Assembly (NCBI GenBank): GCA_902578845.1 | Contig: CACHEM010000002.1 | Span: 1 to 64,000, forward strand | Origin: an uncultured Prochlorococcus sp. | Lineage (GTDB): Bacteria > Cyanobacteriota > Cyanobacteriia > PCC-6307 > Cyanobiaceae | Reading direction: 5' to 3' | Length of the DNA stretch: 64,000 nt | Part shown: positions 28,732 to 39,400 of the stretch, piece by piece | How the letters are laid out: the number at the start of each line of letters is the position of its first letter | Numbering within the stretch: position 1 is the first letter of the stretch | Made by a program: the position numbers and the translations under genes | Notes under the pieces: model-generated | The model's database searches: none | What the model saw: the letters and a program-made list of their open reading frames with translations, nothing else | What the model was told of the DNA's origin: nothing

Positions 28732-30342
28732 TTAATTTGATTGAGATAACTTTTTTTGAGAAGCTTTGATTAAACCTTTAAATAAAGGATGAGGTTTGCC
28801 AGGCCTTGATAAAAACTCAGGATGATATTGACATGCTAAAAAGTATGGATGATTTTCTAATTCAATTAACTCTACTAATCTGCTATCTGGTGATGTACCA
28901 CTAATTTTGTATCCAGAATTTAAAAAACTTTCTTTGTAGTAATTATTAAATTCGTATCTATGTCGATGTCTTTCATAAATAACATCTTCATCATACAAGT
29001 TTTTTCCAGTTGTATTATTTGTCAATCTACATGGATAAACTCCAAGTCTCATTGTTCCACCTAAATCAACAACATCCTCCTGTTCTGGTAATAAATGTAT
29101 CACTGGATGAGGAGTATTTGGGTCTAGTTCTGAACTAGATGCATCTGGAAGATTAGCTACATTCCTAGCCCATTCTATAACTGCACATTGCATACCAAGG
29201 CACAGACCTAAAAAGGGAATTTTATTTTCTCTTGCGAATTTTATAGCCGATATTTTGCCATTAACTCCCCTATTACCAAATCCTCCAGGTACGACAATTG
29301 CATCAACCTCATTTAAGTATGTTTCTGCTGAATCTTTTTCTATCATTTCAGCGCTTACCCAATGTAAATCTAATAAAGCCTTTTGCTCAATGCATGCATG
29401 TCTTAAAGCTTCAACTACGGATAAATATGCATCTCCAAGTTCAATATATTTACCTACAAGAGCAACTTTTATTGGTGCTCCAGGATTTCTTAGATTATGG
29501 ATTAGTGATTCCCAATTTTTAAGATCACATTCTTTGTCTTCAAGTTCTAAATATTTCAGAGTTTCTTTGCATAAACCTTCTTTTTTCAATGAAAGAGGCA
29601 CAGAATAAATACTATCTGCGTCTAATGCTTCAATGACAGAGTTAATATTGACCCCGCAAAATCCACTGAGTTTCTTCTTAAGACCTTCATTTACTGATTT
29701 ATCACTTCGGCATACAAGTAAATCTGGCTGAATTCCAATTGATCTTAATTCTTTTACTGAATGCTGCGTTGGCTTAGTTTTGATTTCACCAGAGGTTTTG
29801 ATGAAAGGAAGTAATGTTACGTGAATGTATGCAACATCATTTCTATTGACATCATTTTTGAATTCTCTTATTGCCTCTAAAAAAGGTAGAGATTCAATAT
29901 CACCAACTGTTCCACCAATTTCAGTAATAATAATATCTGCATTGCTGTTAGCGGCTACTCGATGGATTCTTGCTCTAATTTCTCCAGTTATGTGAGGGAT
30001 TACTTGAACAGTTCCACCGTTATAATTACCTCTTCTTTCTTTGTTAATAACTGCTTGATAAATAGATCCCGTAGTTACACTGTTCAATCTAGTCATTGCA
30101 GTATCAGTAAATCTTTCATAATGACCTAAATCTAGATCTGTTTCAGCTCCATCTTCGGTTACAAATACTTCTCCATGTTGGAAAGGACTCATTGTGCCTG
30201 GATCAACATTTAGATATGGATCTAGTTTTAATATTGAAACACTATAACCTCTAGATTTTAATAATCTCCCTAAGCTTGCAGCTACAATTCCTTTTCCAAT
30301 GCTAGAAACTACTCCTCCAGTAACAAAAACAAATTTTGACAT
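28732..30342 (-). CDS. pyrG: CTP synthase
   Basis: Converts UTP to CTP using ATP and glutamine. The 536-residue protein has the synthetase domain first ([18 protein letters not shown] at the N-terminus, then [22 protein letters not shown]), and a C-terminal glutamine amidotransferase domain with nucleophile Cys381 in LGLCLGMQ and the His/Glu pair in YHPEF. A stop lies in frame 12 bases before the ATG. A full AGGAGG occurs 23 bases upstream of the ATG, too far for a normal ribosome site. Upstream, aspS ends with a hairpin. Confidence 0.97.
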   Translation of the reverse strand: MSKFVFVTGGVVSSIGKGIVAASLGRLLKSRGYSVSILKLDPYLNVDPGTMSPFQHGEVFVTEDGAETDLDLGHYERFTDTAMTRLNSVTTGSIYQAVINKERRGNYNGGTVQVIPHITGEIRARIHRVAANSNADIIITEIGGTVGDIESLPFLEAIREFKNDVNRNDVAYIHVTLLPFIKTSGEIKTKPTQHSVKELRSIGIQPDLLVCRSDKSVNEGLKKKLSGFCGVNINSVIEALDADSIYSVPLSLKKEGLCKETLKYLELEDKECDLKNWESLIHNLRNPGAPIKVALVGKYIELGDAYLSVVEALRHACIEQKALLDLHWVSAEMIEKDSAETYLNEVDAIVVPGGFGNRGVNGKISAIKFARENKIPFLGLCLGMQCAVIEWARNVANLPDASSSELDPNTPHPVIHLLPEQEDVVDLGGTMRLGVYPCRLTNNTTGKNLYDEDVIYERHRHRYEFNNYYKESFLNSGYKISGTSPDSRLVELIELENHPYFLACQYHPEFLSRPGKPHPLFKGLIKASQKKLSQSN

Positions 30343-30387
30343 TAAATATTTTTAATTAAGCACAGCCTCCTTATATTTTATTTAAAC

Positions 30388-30418
30388 AAAAAACTTTTAG
30401 AACATCCATATATGTTCT
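30388..30418 (-). terminator. Hairpin with T-run between aspS and pyrG
   Basis: On the minus strand, AGAACAT pairs with ATGTTCT around a 6-base loop, starting at the aspS stop codon. A run of six T follows 5 bases after the stem. The stem is 7 bp and A+T-rich, so termination may be partial. It may separate aspS from pyrG. Confidence 0.45.
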
Positions 30419-32214
30419 TATTCATCAATTGTTATTTCAATATCTAATTCTTTTAATTGTGATTCAGAGACATTTGAAGGTGCATTTGTAAGAAGACATT
30501 TTGCTTGTTGATTTTTTGGAAAAGCAATGGTTTCTCTTATTGAATCTGCACCTATGATCAGCATGGTAATACGATCTAGCCCAAACGCTATTCCACCATG
30601 CGGCGGAGCACCCATTTCTAAGGCTTCTATTAAAAAACCAAATTTTTCATCAATTTCTTTATCAGTAAGTCCTACCGTTTTCAAAACCTCTCTTTGCAAG
30701 TTTGCTTCATGAATACGTAAAGAGCCACCTCCTAATTCCAAGCCGTTAAGAACTAAGTCATAAGCATTTGCAATAGAGTCCTCGATTTCTTTTTGTAAGT
30801 TAGCAGGATCTTTAGATTTTATATTTTTTGGAGAACAAAAAGGATGATGTAAAGCCTCATATCTATTTTCCTCTTCATTTCTCTCAAACATCGGGAAATC
30901 AGTTACCCATAAAAAATTCCATTTACTTTTATCTATGAGATTTAAGTCTTTTGCGATGTATTGTCTCACTCTATCTAATGACTGGTTGACAATTTGTTTA
31001 TCTCCAGCGCCCAAGAGGATTAAGTCTCCATCTTGCGCTTCGGTGATTCTTAAAATATCAGCTATATGCTCTTCATTTAGATTATTTTTAATTGCCCCAA
31101 TAGTCTCAAGCTCATCTCCTTTGACCCTTATAAAGGCCAACCCACCAGCTCCTGCATCTTGAGCTACTTGGAAGATATCACCTCCGGGTTTAATTCTTAC
31201 GTTGCTAATACTTAAATTACCTCCTTTGACTGTTATGGATTTTATAGAACCTCCAGATTTAATTGCCTGGGTGAAAATATTAAAGCCAATATCACCTAAT
31301 ACTTCTCCTAAATCTTTTAATAACATTTGATATCTGGTGTCTGGTCTATCAGTGCCGTAATTATCTATTGCTGCTTGCCATGACATTCTTGGAAAAGCAT
31401 TATCAAAATCAATATTTAATACTTCTTTCCATATTTTTTTTATAAGACTTTCATTAAAAGAGATTATTTCTTCTTCACTAATAAAGCTCATTTCAATATC
31501 TAATTGCGTAAACTCTGGCTGTCTATCTGCCCTTAAGTCTTCATCACGGAAACATTTTGCGATTTGATAATACTTATCTAAGCCTCCCACCATTAAAAGT
31601 TGTTTAAATAGTTGTGGGGATTGAGGCAGAGCAAAAAATTCTCCATTAGAAAGACGAGCAGGAACAAGAAAATCGCGAGCGCCTTCTGGAGTTGATTTTG
31701 TAAGTAATGGAGTCTCTACTTCTGTAAATCCAAAATTATCAAGAAATTCTCTAGCAACTTTAATAATTTTATGTCTTGTTTTTAAATTTTCTAGTAATTT
31801 GCCTCTTCTCAAATCAAGGTATCTATATTTTAATCTGAGCTCCTCTTTTGTATTTTCATAATCATGTATAGATACTGGAAAAGGTAGGTTTTTTTTAATT
31901 TGGTTGAGAATTTGCAAATCTTTAACTTTAAGCTCTAACTCTCCAGTACTTAAATTTTTATTGATTGAATCTTTTGGCCTTTCGTTAATAATTCCGCTGA
32001 CCATTATTACTGTTTCATTTCTTAGAGTTTCTGCCTGTTTAAATAGATCTGCACCATCATCGGGGTTAATTGTTATTTGTAGAAATCCACTATGGTCTCT
32101 TAAATCAATAAAAATTACACCACCATGATCTCTTCTTCTATCTACCCATCCACATAAATTAACTAATTTACCAATATCTGTATTATTGAGTTCTTTGCAA
32201 ATTTTGTTTCTCAT
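30418..32214 (-). CDS. aspS: Aspartate-tRNA ligase
   Basis: A class II aminoacyl-tRNA synthetase of bacterial type, 598 residues. It has the N-terminal OB-fold ([19 protein letters not shown]), class II motif 1 and 2 (the segment [19 protein letters not shown] and [18 protein letters not shown]), the GAD insertion, and motif 3 ([15 protein letters not shown]). Many cyanobacteria have a non-discriminating enzyme working with GatCAB; the sequence alone does not settle this. Same strand as gcvT upstream (55-base gap). Confidence 0.97.
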   Translation of the reverse strand: MRNKICKELNNTDIGKLVNLCGWVDRRRDHGGVIFIDLRDHSGFLQITINPDDGADLFKQAETLRNETVIMVSGIINERPKDSINKNLSTGELELKVKDLQILNQIKKNLPFPVSIHDYENTKEELRLKYRYLDLRRGKLLENLKTRHKIIKVAREFLDNFGFTEVETPLLTKSTPEGARDFLVPARLSNGEFFALPQSPQLFKQLLMVGGLDKYYQIAKCFRDEDLRADRQPEFTQLDIEMSFISEEEIISFNESLIKKIWKEVLNIDFDNAFPRMSWQAAIDNYGTDRPDTRYQMLLKDLGEVLGDIGFNIFTQAIKSGGSIKSITVKGGNLSISNVRIKPGGDIFQVAQDAGAGGLAFIRVKGDELETIGAIKNNLNEEHIADILRITEAQDGDLILLGAGDKQIVNQSLDRVRQYIAKDLNLIDKSKWNFLWVTDFPMFERNEEENRYEALHHPFCSPKNIKSKDPANLQKEIEDSIANAYDLVLNGLELGGGSLRIHEANLQREVLKTVGLTDKEIDEKFGFLIEALEMGAPPHGGIAFGLDRITMLIIGADSIRETIAFPKNQQAKCLLTNAPSNVSESQLKELDIEITIDE

Positions 32215-32269
32215 CTAAGTATGATTTATTTATCAATAACTTATAATAATTCTTTAAGGGTAAATTTAG

Positions 32270-33382
32270 TTAATAATTTTTTTTATAAAACGCTCTCTTT
32301 GTTATTACCCCTTTGAATTTTTTGCCTCTTATTGATATTTGAACTTCATTATTTATTAAGGCATGAGAAGTATTAATGTATGCAAAAGCTATAGCTTGTT
32401 GTTTAGTTGGAGACCAACTGCCGCTTGTGATAGTCCCAATATTTTCTTCACCTTTAAGAACTGCGCAACCTTTTCTTCCTATTGCTTTACCTTCTATAGA
32501 GAGACCAACTAACTTTTTTTGAATACCTAATCTTGACTGCTCTTCAAGAAATCTTCTTCCAAAGAATTCGTGATTATTTTCTAGATGCACTAGCCAGCCT
32601 AACCCTGCTTCATATGGAGAAGTTTCTTCATTTATGTCTTGACCATAAAGATGCATGCCTGCTTCAAGTCTAAGAGTATCTCTAGCTCCTAAACCACAAG
32701 GTGCAACATTTTTGGAAATTGAGAAATCCCATAAATTAATTGCTGCTTTTTTAGATAAAAGTATTTCTAGACCATTTTCCCCCGTATAGCCTGTCTTTGA
32801 AAAGAAAATTTTTTCTTTAGGCGAAATATGTTCAAAAATTTTATATTCGCATCCAAAGTTAGGGATATGTGAGATCGAAGATTCAATCCATTCTTCAAAT
32901 AAATTGAATGAGTTTTTTCCCTGTAGTGCTAAAAGTACTTTGTCTTTTTTAAAGTTTGTTATCAAAATTTCAGACATATTTAAATTATTTTTTATCCACT
33001 GAAAATCTTCTTCATATCTACTTGCATTAACTATTATCAATAATTCTGATATGTCATTTTCTTGAATACCAAGGTCATAAATTATTAAGTCATCTATTAT
33101 TCCTCCTTTATCATTAAGCATTAATGTATAAAGTCCCTGTCCTTCAGAAAAGGAGTATAAATTAGTAGGAAAAAGTTTTTGAATATAATCCTTTGGATTG
33201 ATTCCCTTGATAGAAATCACACCCATGTGAGAAATATCAAATAATCCTGCTGAAGATCTTACCGATTCATGCTCTTTAATTAATCCTGAAAATGATATGG
33301 GCATTTCCCAACCTGCAAAATCCACTAATTTTGCATTGGATTCAACATATTTTGAATAAAGAGGACTTTTTAGCAAATCCAT
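32270..33382 (-). CDS. gcvT: Aminomethyltransferase, glycine cleavage T protein
   Basis: Moves the methylene of the aminomethyl-lipoyl group on H protein to tetrahydrofolate and releases ammonia. The 370-residue protein shows [21 protein letters not shown] at the N-terminus, ISHMGVISI, and the folate-binding region [19 protein letters not shown]. It is not linked to gcvH and gcvP, which lie about 18 kb to the right on the other strand. No glycine riboswitch is visible in the 50-base upstream gap. Confidence 0.96.
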   Translation of the reverse strand: MDLLKSPLYSKYVESNAKLVDFAGWEMPISFSGLIKEHESVRSSAGLFDISHMGVISIKGINPKDYIQKLFPTNLYSFSEGQGLYTLMLNDKGGIIDDLIIYDLGIQENDISELLIIVNASRYEEDFQWIKNNLNMSEILITNFKKDKVLLALQGKNSFNLFEEWIESSISHIPNFGCEYKIFEHISPKEKIFFSKTGYTGENGLEILLSKKAAINLWDFSISKNVAPCGLGARDTLRLEAGMHLYGQDINEETSPYEAGLGWLVHLENNHEFFGRRFLEEQSRLGIQKKLVGLSIEGKAIGRKGCAVLKGEENIGTITSGSWSPTKQQAIAFAYINTSHALINNEVQISIRGKKFKGVITKRAFYKKNY

Positions 33383-33432
33383 GAAATATTTAGTTTGTAT
33401 TTAGTATTTTTACACTGTAGTTTAGAAATTTT

Positions 33433-34314
33433 TTATTGCATATTTTCTAATGACAAAATTAAGCTTCTAAGTACTTTGGCTGCAACTATGCTACTTACTC
33501 CGCTTTTATCAATTTCTGGAGATAATTCCACAATATCTGAAGCCACAATTCTAAGGTCTTTTAAAGTTTTCAGTATTTCTTCAAAATCATTCCAAAAAAA
33601 TCCTCCCGGTTCTGGAGTGCCTGTCCCTGCTAGTAAACTGGGATCAAACCAATCTAAATCAATTGTTAAATAGATTGGAGACTTTGTGTATGGTAGAAGA
33701 GCTTGTTTTAACTCATGTGTATTTCCGCCTGGACAAAAGTTAACTAATTGGTTGTTGTTATGCATAATTTCAAATTCTTCTTTAGTCCCACTTCTAATTC
33801 CTACTTGCAAAATTTTTTTTTCAGGTAGCACTTCTAAGCATCTTTTCATAGTACAAGCATGACTATGTTCATTCCCAATATATGATTCTCTTAAATCTGC
33901 ATGAGCATCAAGTTGAACCAATATCAAATCTGGATATTTTTTTACTAATGCTTCAATAGCACCTCTTGTAATAGAGTGTTCGCCTCCAAGCATAATAGGA
34001 CTAAGGCGTTTACTAATTAAATAATTTGTTGCTGATTTAACCGATTCAATAACGGACTTTGAGTCATTTTTATCAATTAGTATTGATCCAAAATCAACAT
34101 ACATAATATCCTCTAAGTCTTTTTTTATTTTTGGACAATATGTTTCTAAACAAGAACTGACTTGTCTTATTGCTTCTGGACCAAATCTTGCTCCTGGTTT
34201 AAACGAACATGTCCCATCATAATTAACTCCAAATATACCAATTGAGCAATTCTCGGGACTTCTTTTTGCTCCCATATAAATTGCATTTTCGTTATCAAAT
34301 AATTTTTTTGTCAT
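33433..34314 (-). CDS. speB: Ureohydrolase, probable agmatinase
   Basis: A 293-residue arginase-family enzyme. The binuclear metal motifs are all present: GGEHSITRG, QLDAHADLRE (DAHAD) and TIDLDWFDPS followed by GTGTPEPGG. With speE directly upstream on the same strand (1-base gap), hydrolysis of agmatine to putrescine and urea is the best call. Some cyanobacterial members of this family have been shown to hydrolyse guanidine instead, so the substrate is not certain. Confidence 0.85.
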   Translation of the reverse strand: MTKKLFDNENAIYMGAKRSPENCSIGIFGVNYDGTCSFKPGARFGPEAIRQVSSCLETYCPKIKKDLEDIMYVDFGSILIDKNDSKSVIESVKSATNYLISKRLSPIMLGGEHSITRGAIEALVKKYPDLILVQLDAHADLRESYIGNEHSHACTMKRCLEVLPEKKILQVGIRSGTKEEFEIMHNNNQLVNFCPGGNTHELKQALLPYTKSPIYLTIDLDWFDPSLLAGTGTPEPGGFFWNDFEEILKTLKDLRIVASDIVELSPEIDKSGVSSIVAAKVLRSLILSLENMQ

Positions 34315-34315
34315 T

Positions 34316-35167
34316 CTATGAATTTAGTTCTTTTACAATTTTATTTGGCATCATTTTGAATGCTGCATTTTGAAAATTTAAATTCCAAATTTCACATCCT
34401 TTTTCTATTTTTAGGACTTCATCATAATTTTGCTTTGATAAATTTAGATCTTCTGAAGAAGCAAAAGTCCAACTCCAAATCCCGCTTGGATATATAGGCA
34501 CAAAGGAATACATAGTTTCAGAAACTTTAAATATATTTTTTAGGGTTTTCAAAATATTTATGTGAATATTTTTGAAGGATTCAGGAGATTCGCTTTGCGT
34601 TGCTAATATCCCTTTTGGTGTAAGTATTCTTTTACATTCTTTATAAAAAGAATCTGAAAATAATAAATTTGAAAATTCTGAGGGATCTGAACAATCTATA
34701 AAAATAACGTCGTAAAAATTATCTCTTGTTTTTTTTACCCATTTAACACCATCATCAACATGTATTTCTAATCTTTTGTCATTCCATGCTTCGCCTCCAA
34801 TTTCTTTTAAAAATTTTTTAGATATTTTGATTACCTCCTCATCAATTTCTACTAGATCAATTTTTGATATTTGAGAATATTTAACGCATTCTCTCGCTGT
34901 ACCGCCGTCTCCTCCACCAATAATTAGTATATTAGATTTTTCGTCAATGCTACTTAATGCTGGATGTACAAGACACTCATGATAATATTTCTCATCTTTT
35001 AGTGATGTCATCCAACAACCATCAAGCATTAAAGCTCGTCCATAGTATTCATTTTCAATAACAATAATTTCTTGATATTGTGATTTTTGTTTAATTAAAA
35101 CATCTCCATTTAGACCGAATCTTGAGCCTTTATGATATTCATCTATCCATATTGAAATATTAGTCAT
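34316..35167 (-). CDS. speE: Spermidine synthase
   Basis: An aminopropyltransferase of 283 residues. It transfers the aminopropyl group of decarboxylated S-adenosylmethionine to putrescine. Motifs: LMLDGCWMTSLKDEKYYHE, the nucleotide loop LIIGGGDGGTARE, VEIDEEV, and the catalytic DCSDPSEFS loop. It sits between mazG (7-base gap) and speB (1-base gap), so putrescine supply and use are encoded together. speA and speD are not in the window. Confidence 0.93.
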   Translation of the reverse strand: MTNISIWIDEYHKGSRFGLNGDVLIKQKSQYQEIIVIENEYYGRALMLDGCWMTSLKDEKYYHECLVHPALSSIDEKSNILIIGGGDGGTARECVKYSQISKIDLVEIDEEVIKISKKFLKEIGGEAWNDKRLEIHVDDGVKWVKKTRDNFYDVIFIDCSDPSEFSNLLFSDSFYKECKRILTPKGILATQSESPESFKNIHINILKTLKNIFKVSETMYSFVPIYPSGIWSWTFASSEDLNLSKQNYDEVLKIEKGCEIWNLNFQNAAFKMMPNKIVKELNS

Positions 35168-35174
35168 TTGCTTT

Positions 35175-36020
35175 TTAAGAATTTTTTCTTTTGAGTTTTC
35201 GCTTGGCTATTTGCCAAAGCCGTTGAAAGTCTTTAGGAGTTTGTTTTTTAATATTATCGCCTGCATGATGTTCAATGATTGAAAATCTGTCTAAAAATTT
35301 TTTATTAGTTTTTTGAAGAGCTGATTCAGGATTTATTTTTAAAAAGTTTGATAGATTCAGAAGGGTAAAGTAAATATCCCCAAATTCATTTTTTATTTCT
35401 GAATCATTATTACTTTTAATTGCTTCCTTTAATTCATTAACCTCTTCCTCTAACTTTTTAAAAATCTGATCGGTACTCTCCCATTTAAAACCATATTCTT
35501 TAACAACATTTGTGATTTTATCTGTTCCAACCACCGGTGGTAAATTTTTGATTTTCATATTTAAATTTTTACTAATTGATGATTCCATATGAGGTGTTTC
35601 TTTTTCTGAATTTTTAATGTTTTCCCAAATCTTTTGCGATTTTTCTAGAGATACTTTCTCTTTTTTTTTAAAAATATATGGATGTCTATTAATAATTTTT
35701 TTGTTTAGATTTTTTATAACATCATTTAGTTCAAATTCTTTTTTTTCGTAACCGATTTCGGCATGAAGCATTACTTGTAATAAAAGATCTCCTAACTCTT
35801 CACATATGTTATCCCCCTTTTTTTCATATATCGCATCTATAAACTCATTACTTTCTTCATGTAAAAATGGGATCAATGATTTATGAGACTGTATTTTCTG
35901 CCAAGGGCATCCCCAAGTTTTATCTTTTAATGATTTGATATTAGATATTAAAATTTTAAAGCTTTCTAAAGTCTCTAAATCGGAATTTTTTTGTAAGTTA
36001 TATCTATCGTTTGAGGACAT
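35175..36020 (-). CDS. mazG: Nucleoside triphosphate pyrophosphohydrolase MazG
   Basis: Hydrolyses (d)NTPs to monophosphates and pyrophosphate, cleaning nucleotide pools or tuning ppGpp. The 281-residue protein has two MazG domains. The first (about residues 30-130) carries HEESNEF and EELGDLLLQVMLHAEIG; the second (about 180-265) carries EEEVNELKEAI and NEFGDIYFTLLNL. This is the long bacterial housekeeping form, unlike the short single-domain MazG carried by cyanophages. First gene of the mazG-speE-speB run. Confidence 0.94.
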   Translation of the reverse strand: MSSNDRYNLQKNSDLETLESFKILISNIKSLKDKTWGCPWQKIQSHKSLIPFLHEESNEFIDAIYEKKGDNICEELGDLLLQVMLHAEIGYEKKEFELNDVIKNLNKKIINRHPYIFKKKEKVSLEKSQKIWENIKNSEKETPHMESSISKNLNMKIKNLPPVVGTDKITNVVKEYGFKWESTDQIFKKLEEEVNELKEAIKSNNDSEIKNEFGDIYFTLLNLSNFLKINPESALQKTNKKFLDRFSIIEHHAGDNIKKQTPKDFQRLWQIAKRKLKRKNS

Positions 36021-36118
36021 AGGATATATTTTATTAATTTAATTTTGCCTCAATCATGAAATATTTAAATACTTAGTATAAATATTTCAACTTCATCTAT
36101 TAGAATGTTTTATTATAA

Positions 36119-36190
<72 letters not shown>

Positions 36191-36205
36191 TTTATTGTTT
36201 TTCTA

Positions 36206-36547
36206 ATGACTGAGGTCGTCAATCTTTCAATCAGTCAAAGCGCTGCTTCAGAACTATCTAGGCAAGCTTCTTTTGGAGGTTCTCCAGGAGAAATGTCGAT
36301 TGATTTGGTAGAGGATAAAAATTGTTCCGAAGGATGGATGCATATCAAATTAAGGCCAGGTACATGTAATGGATCCCCTATTTCAAGAACTGAAGGAGTA
36401 ACTTTATACGCGGATTTAAAAAAGTTTAATTTACTTAAAGATTTAAAATTAGATTATTACGGTGATTTGAGCGGTGGTGGATTTCTTATTTCAACACCAA
36501 AAAATGCAAAACGTTGTTCTTGCGGTTCTGGCTTCAAACTTTTGTAG
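36206..36547 (+). CDS. HesB/IscA-like A-type iron-sulfur protein
   Basis: A 113-residue A-type Fe-S carrier or scaffold. The three conserved cysteines are Cys54 in PGTCNG and Cys104/Cys106 in the C-terminal CSCG. The spacing between the first and second cysteine (49 residues) is shorter than the 60 or more usual for IscA, so this is a divergent member. I chose the ATG at 36206; longer in-frame starts would run into the tRNA gene. It begins 15 bases after the tRNA and precedes a broken small lipoprotein frame and valS. Confidence 0.85.
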   Translation: MTEVVNLSISQSAASELSRQASFGGSPGEMSIDLVEDKNCSEGWMHIKLRPGTCNGSPISRTEGVTLYADLKKFNLLKDLKLDYYGDLSGGGFLISTPKNAKRCSCGSGFKLL

Positions 36548-36552
36548 AATGG

Positions 36553-36661
36553 ATGCGTCTTTTTTTGCAAACTAATATTATTTTCATTAATTGGCTGCTC
36601 TCAAGATAAAATAAACAAAAAGTTTATTGAAATAAAATTTGGACATGACAGAGATGAATGA
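36553..36661 (+). pseudogene. Possible frameshifted small lipoprotein
   Basis: The ATG at 36553 opens a frame that stops at 36609. If one T is removed from the T7 run (36560-36566), the ATG continues into a 35-residue frame reading MRLFCKLILFSLIGCSQDK, then a charged tail, to a stop at 36659-36661. The first 15 residues look like a lipoprotein signal peptide with lipobox LIGC. Without the frameshift the lipoprotein frame has no start codon. The 3' end overlaps the valS start in another frame. It may be a decayed gene, a sequencing slip, or chance in A+T-rich DNA. Confidence 0.35.
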
Positions 36662-39398
36662 TCAATTATCTTTAAAGAATTATTCACCTTTTGAAGTAGA
36701 GAAAAAGTGGCAAGAAAAATGGGAAAGTCTAAAAGCGTTTAGTCCTAACCCTGAGGATGATGGGGAGCCCTTTTGTGTTGTTATTCCACCACCAAATGTA
36801 ACTGGATCTTTGCATATGGGGCATGCATTTAATACGGCTTTGATAGATGTTGTAGTACGTTTTCAAAGACTTTTAGGTAAGAATGTTTTGTGCTTACCAG
36901 GTACTGATCATGCTTCAATAGCTGTTCAAACTATTCTTGAAAAACAATTAAAAAGTGAAGACAAAACAAGCGAGGATATTGGAAGAGATGAATTTCTTAA
37001 AAGAGCATGGAACTGGAAAGAACAAAGTGGTGGAAGAATAGTTTCTCAATTAAAAAGGATAGGATATTCAGTTGACTGGACTAGAGAAAGATTTACTCTT
37101 GATCAAAAATTAAATGAAGCAGTTGTTGAGGCTTTTAATATTCTCTATAAAAAGAATTTAATTTATAGAGGCGAATATTTGGTTAATTGGTGTCCTGAAT
37201 CTCAATCTGCCGTAAGTGATCTTGAAGTTGAAATGCAAGAAGTAAATGGTCATTTGTGGCATTTTAAATACCCTTTAATTTCTGAAAGTGGTGAACAGTT
37301 AGATAAGTACTTAGAAGTTGCTACAACAAGACCAGAAACTCTTTTGGGTGATACTGCTGTGGCAGTTAATCCTGATGATGATAGATATAAAGAATTTATT
37401 GGTGTCAAAGTAAAAGTCCCTTTCGTTGATAGAGAAATACCTATAATTGCTGATTCACATGTTGACAAAGATTTTGGTACGGGTTGTGTAAAGGTTACTC
37501 CAGCCCATGATCCAAATGATTTTGCAATAGGAAAAAGGCATAATTTAAAACAGATTAATGTAATGAACAAAGATGGAACTTTAAATATTAATGCAGGTAT
37601 TTTTCAAAATTTAGATAGATATGAGGCTAGAAAGAAAATTATCAAAGAATTGGATAACTTAGGACTTTTGACAAAGATAGAGGATTATAAACATACTGTT
37701 CCTTTTTCTGATAGAGGTAAGGTTCCAATTGAACCTTTATTGTCAACACAATGGTTTTTGAAAATGGATGAAATATCAAAAGGATGTCTTAATGAAATTG
37801 ATTTTAAAAAACCATCGTTTATTCCTGCACGCTGGGAGAAAGTTTATAAGGATTGGTTAGAGAAAATTAATGACTGGTGTATCAGTCGGCAATTGTGGTG
37901 GGGGCACCAAATTCCAGCATGGTATGTTTTAGATGAATCTCAAGACTCAATAGAACAAAATACTCCATATATCGTTGCAAGAAATGAAGAGGATGCTTTA
38001 ATCGAAGCTAATAAAAAATTTGGACTAAATATTAAATTGGTGCGTGATAAAGATGTTTTGGATACATGGTTTTCAAGTGGTTTATGGCCTTTCTCAACCC
38101 TTGGTTGGCCAAATACAAATGATCTGGATTTTAAAAAATGGTATCCAAATAGTGTTCTTGTTACTGGTTTCGATATTATTTTCTTCTGGGTGGCCAGAAT
38201 GACAATGATGGGAAATACTTTTACGAATAATATTCCTTTTAAGGATGTTTATATTCATGGTCTAGTTCGAGATGAAAATAATAAAAAAATGAGTAAAAGT
38301 TCAGGTAATGGTATTGATCCAATACTATTAATTAATAAATATGGTTCTGATGCTCTACGATTTGCTTTAATTCGAGAAGTTGCAGGAGCTGGACAAGATA
38401 TCCGGCTTGATTTTGACAGGAAAAAAGATACATCTTCAACTGTTGAAGCTTCAAGAAATTTTGCGAATAAATTATGGAATGCAACTAAATTTGTGTTAAT
38501 CAATAAAACTTCTAATAATAATTCGCTTAATGAGAGTGATGAAGCTTCTTTAGAGTTATGTGATAAGTGGATTTTATCGAAATTGAATCAGGTAAATATA
38601 AAAGTCGCTGCTTTATTGAAAGAATATAAATTGGGGGAATCTGCGAAACTTCTATATGAATTTACGTGGAATGATTTTTGTGACTGGTATGTAGAATTTG
38701 CTAAACAAAGGTTTAATAATAAAGAGATTAATAATAGACAAATATCTGAAAAGGTTTTAATAAAAGTGCTCAATGATATTTTGGTGATGATTAATCCTTT
38801 TATGCCTCACATTACTGAAGAACTTTGGCATGTACTTCAACTTAAATCAGATAAAGAATTATTATCTCTTCAAAAATGGCCAACCCAAGAAAATAAATTT
38901 GTTGATAATAAGCTTGATAATTCTTTTCAGCAACTCTTTGAAATTATTAGATTGATCAGAAATTTGAGAGCTGAATTAGGCCTCAAGCCATCAGAAAAAG
39001 TTCCTGTTTACTTAATTTCAGATAATGATGAATTGATTGATTTTCTAAAAATTTTAGTTGATGATATTCAAACCTTAACTAAATCTTCTGAAGTATTTAT
39101 TTTTAAACCTAATGCTGTTGATAAAAAAGAGTTTGCCAAATCTTTTTCTGGGATAATTAGTGATCTAGAGGTTTACTTACCTTTTCAGGCTTTTGTAAAT
39201 ATAGATGCATTAAAGGAAAGGTTAAACAAGGATTTAAAAAAGGTGACTATTGAATTAGATAATTTAAATAAGAGATTATCTAATAAAAATTTCGTGGATA
39301 AGGCTCCAAAAGATATTGTTGATGAATGTAGATTTAAATTAAACGAAGGTTCGGTACAAATGGAGAGAATTACTAAAAAACTTGAACTTTTGAATTGA
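36645..39398 (+). CDS. valS: Valine-tRNA ligase
   Basis: A class I aminoacyl-tRNA synthetase of 917 residues. The HIGH motif appears as HMGH (residues 57-60) in PNVTGSLHMGHAFN. The editing domain shows TTRPETLLGDTAVAV. KMSKS is at residues 548-552. A C-terminal coiled-coil arm (LKERLNKDLKKVTIELDNLNKR) interacts with tRNA. I chose ATG at 36645; a TTG two codons before is the alternative. The tRNA-Val(UAC) gene is 454 bases upstream on the same strand. Confidence 0.97.
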   Translation: MTEMNDQLSLKNYSPFEVEKKWQEKWESLKAFSPNPEDDGEPFCVVIPPPNVTGSLHMGHAFNTALIDVVVRFQRLLGKNVLCLPGTDHASIAVQTILEKQLKSEDKTSEDIGRDEFLKRAWNWKEQSGGRIVSQLKRIGYSVDWTRERFTLDQKLNEAVVEAFNILYKKNLIYRGEYLVNWCPESQSAVSDLEVEMQEVNGHLWHFKYPLISESGEQLDKYLEVATTRPETLLGDTAVAVNPDDDRYKEFIGVKVKVPFVDREIPIIADSHVDKDFGTGCVKVTPAHDPNDFAIGKRHNLKQINVMNKDGTLNINAGIFQNLDRYEARKKIIKELDNLGLLTKIEDYKHTVPFSDRGKVPIEPLLSTQWFLKMDEISKGCLNEIDFKKPSFIPARWEKVYKDWLEKINDWCISRQLWWGHQIPAWYVLDESQDSIEQNTPYIVARNEEDALIEANKKFGLNIKLVRDKDVLDTWFSSGLWPFSTLGWPNTNDLDFKKWYPNSVLVTGFDIIFFWVARMTMMGNTFTNNIPFKDVYIHGLVRDENNKKMSKSSGNGIDPILLINKYGSDALRFALIREVAGAGQDIRLDFDRKKDTSSTVEASRNFANKLWNATKFVLINKTSNNNSLNESDEASLELCDKWILSKLNQVNIKVAALLKEYKLGESAKLLYEFTWNDFCDWYVEFAKQRFNNKEINNRQISEKVLIKVLNDILVMINPFMPHITEELWHVLQLKSDKELLSLQKWPTQENKFVDNKLDNSFQQLFEIIRLIRNLRAELGLKPSEKVPVYLISDNDELIDFLKILVDDIQTLTKSSEVFIFKPNAVDKKEFAKSFSGIISDLEVYLPFQAFVNIDALKERLNKDLKKVTIELDNLNKRLSNKNFVDKAPKDIVDECRFKLNEGSVQMERITKKLELLN

Positions 39399-39400
39399 GA

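Noticed and set aside
29255..29608. 117-codon frame antisense to pyrG
   Set aside because: Fully covered by the conserved glutaminase-domain region of pyrG.
33383..33432. Glycine riboswitch before gcvT (also checked before gcvP at 51207-51251)
   Set aside because: Gaps of 50 and 45 bases are too short for the known riboswitch and show no matching motifs.
37250..37570. 106-codon frame antisense to valS
   Set aside because: Covered by the ValS editing domain; no independent support.
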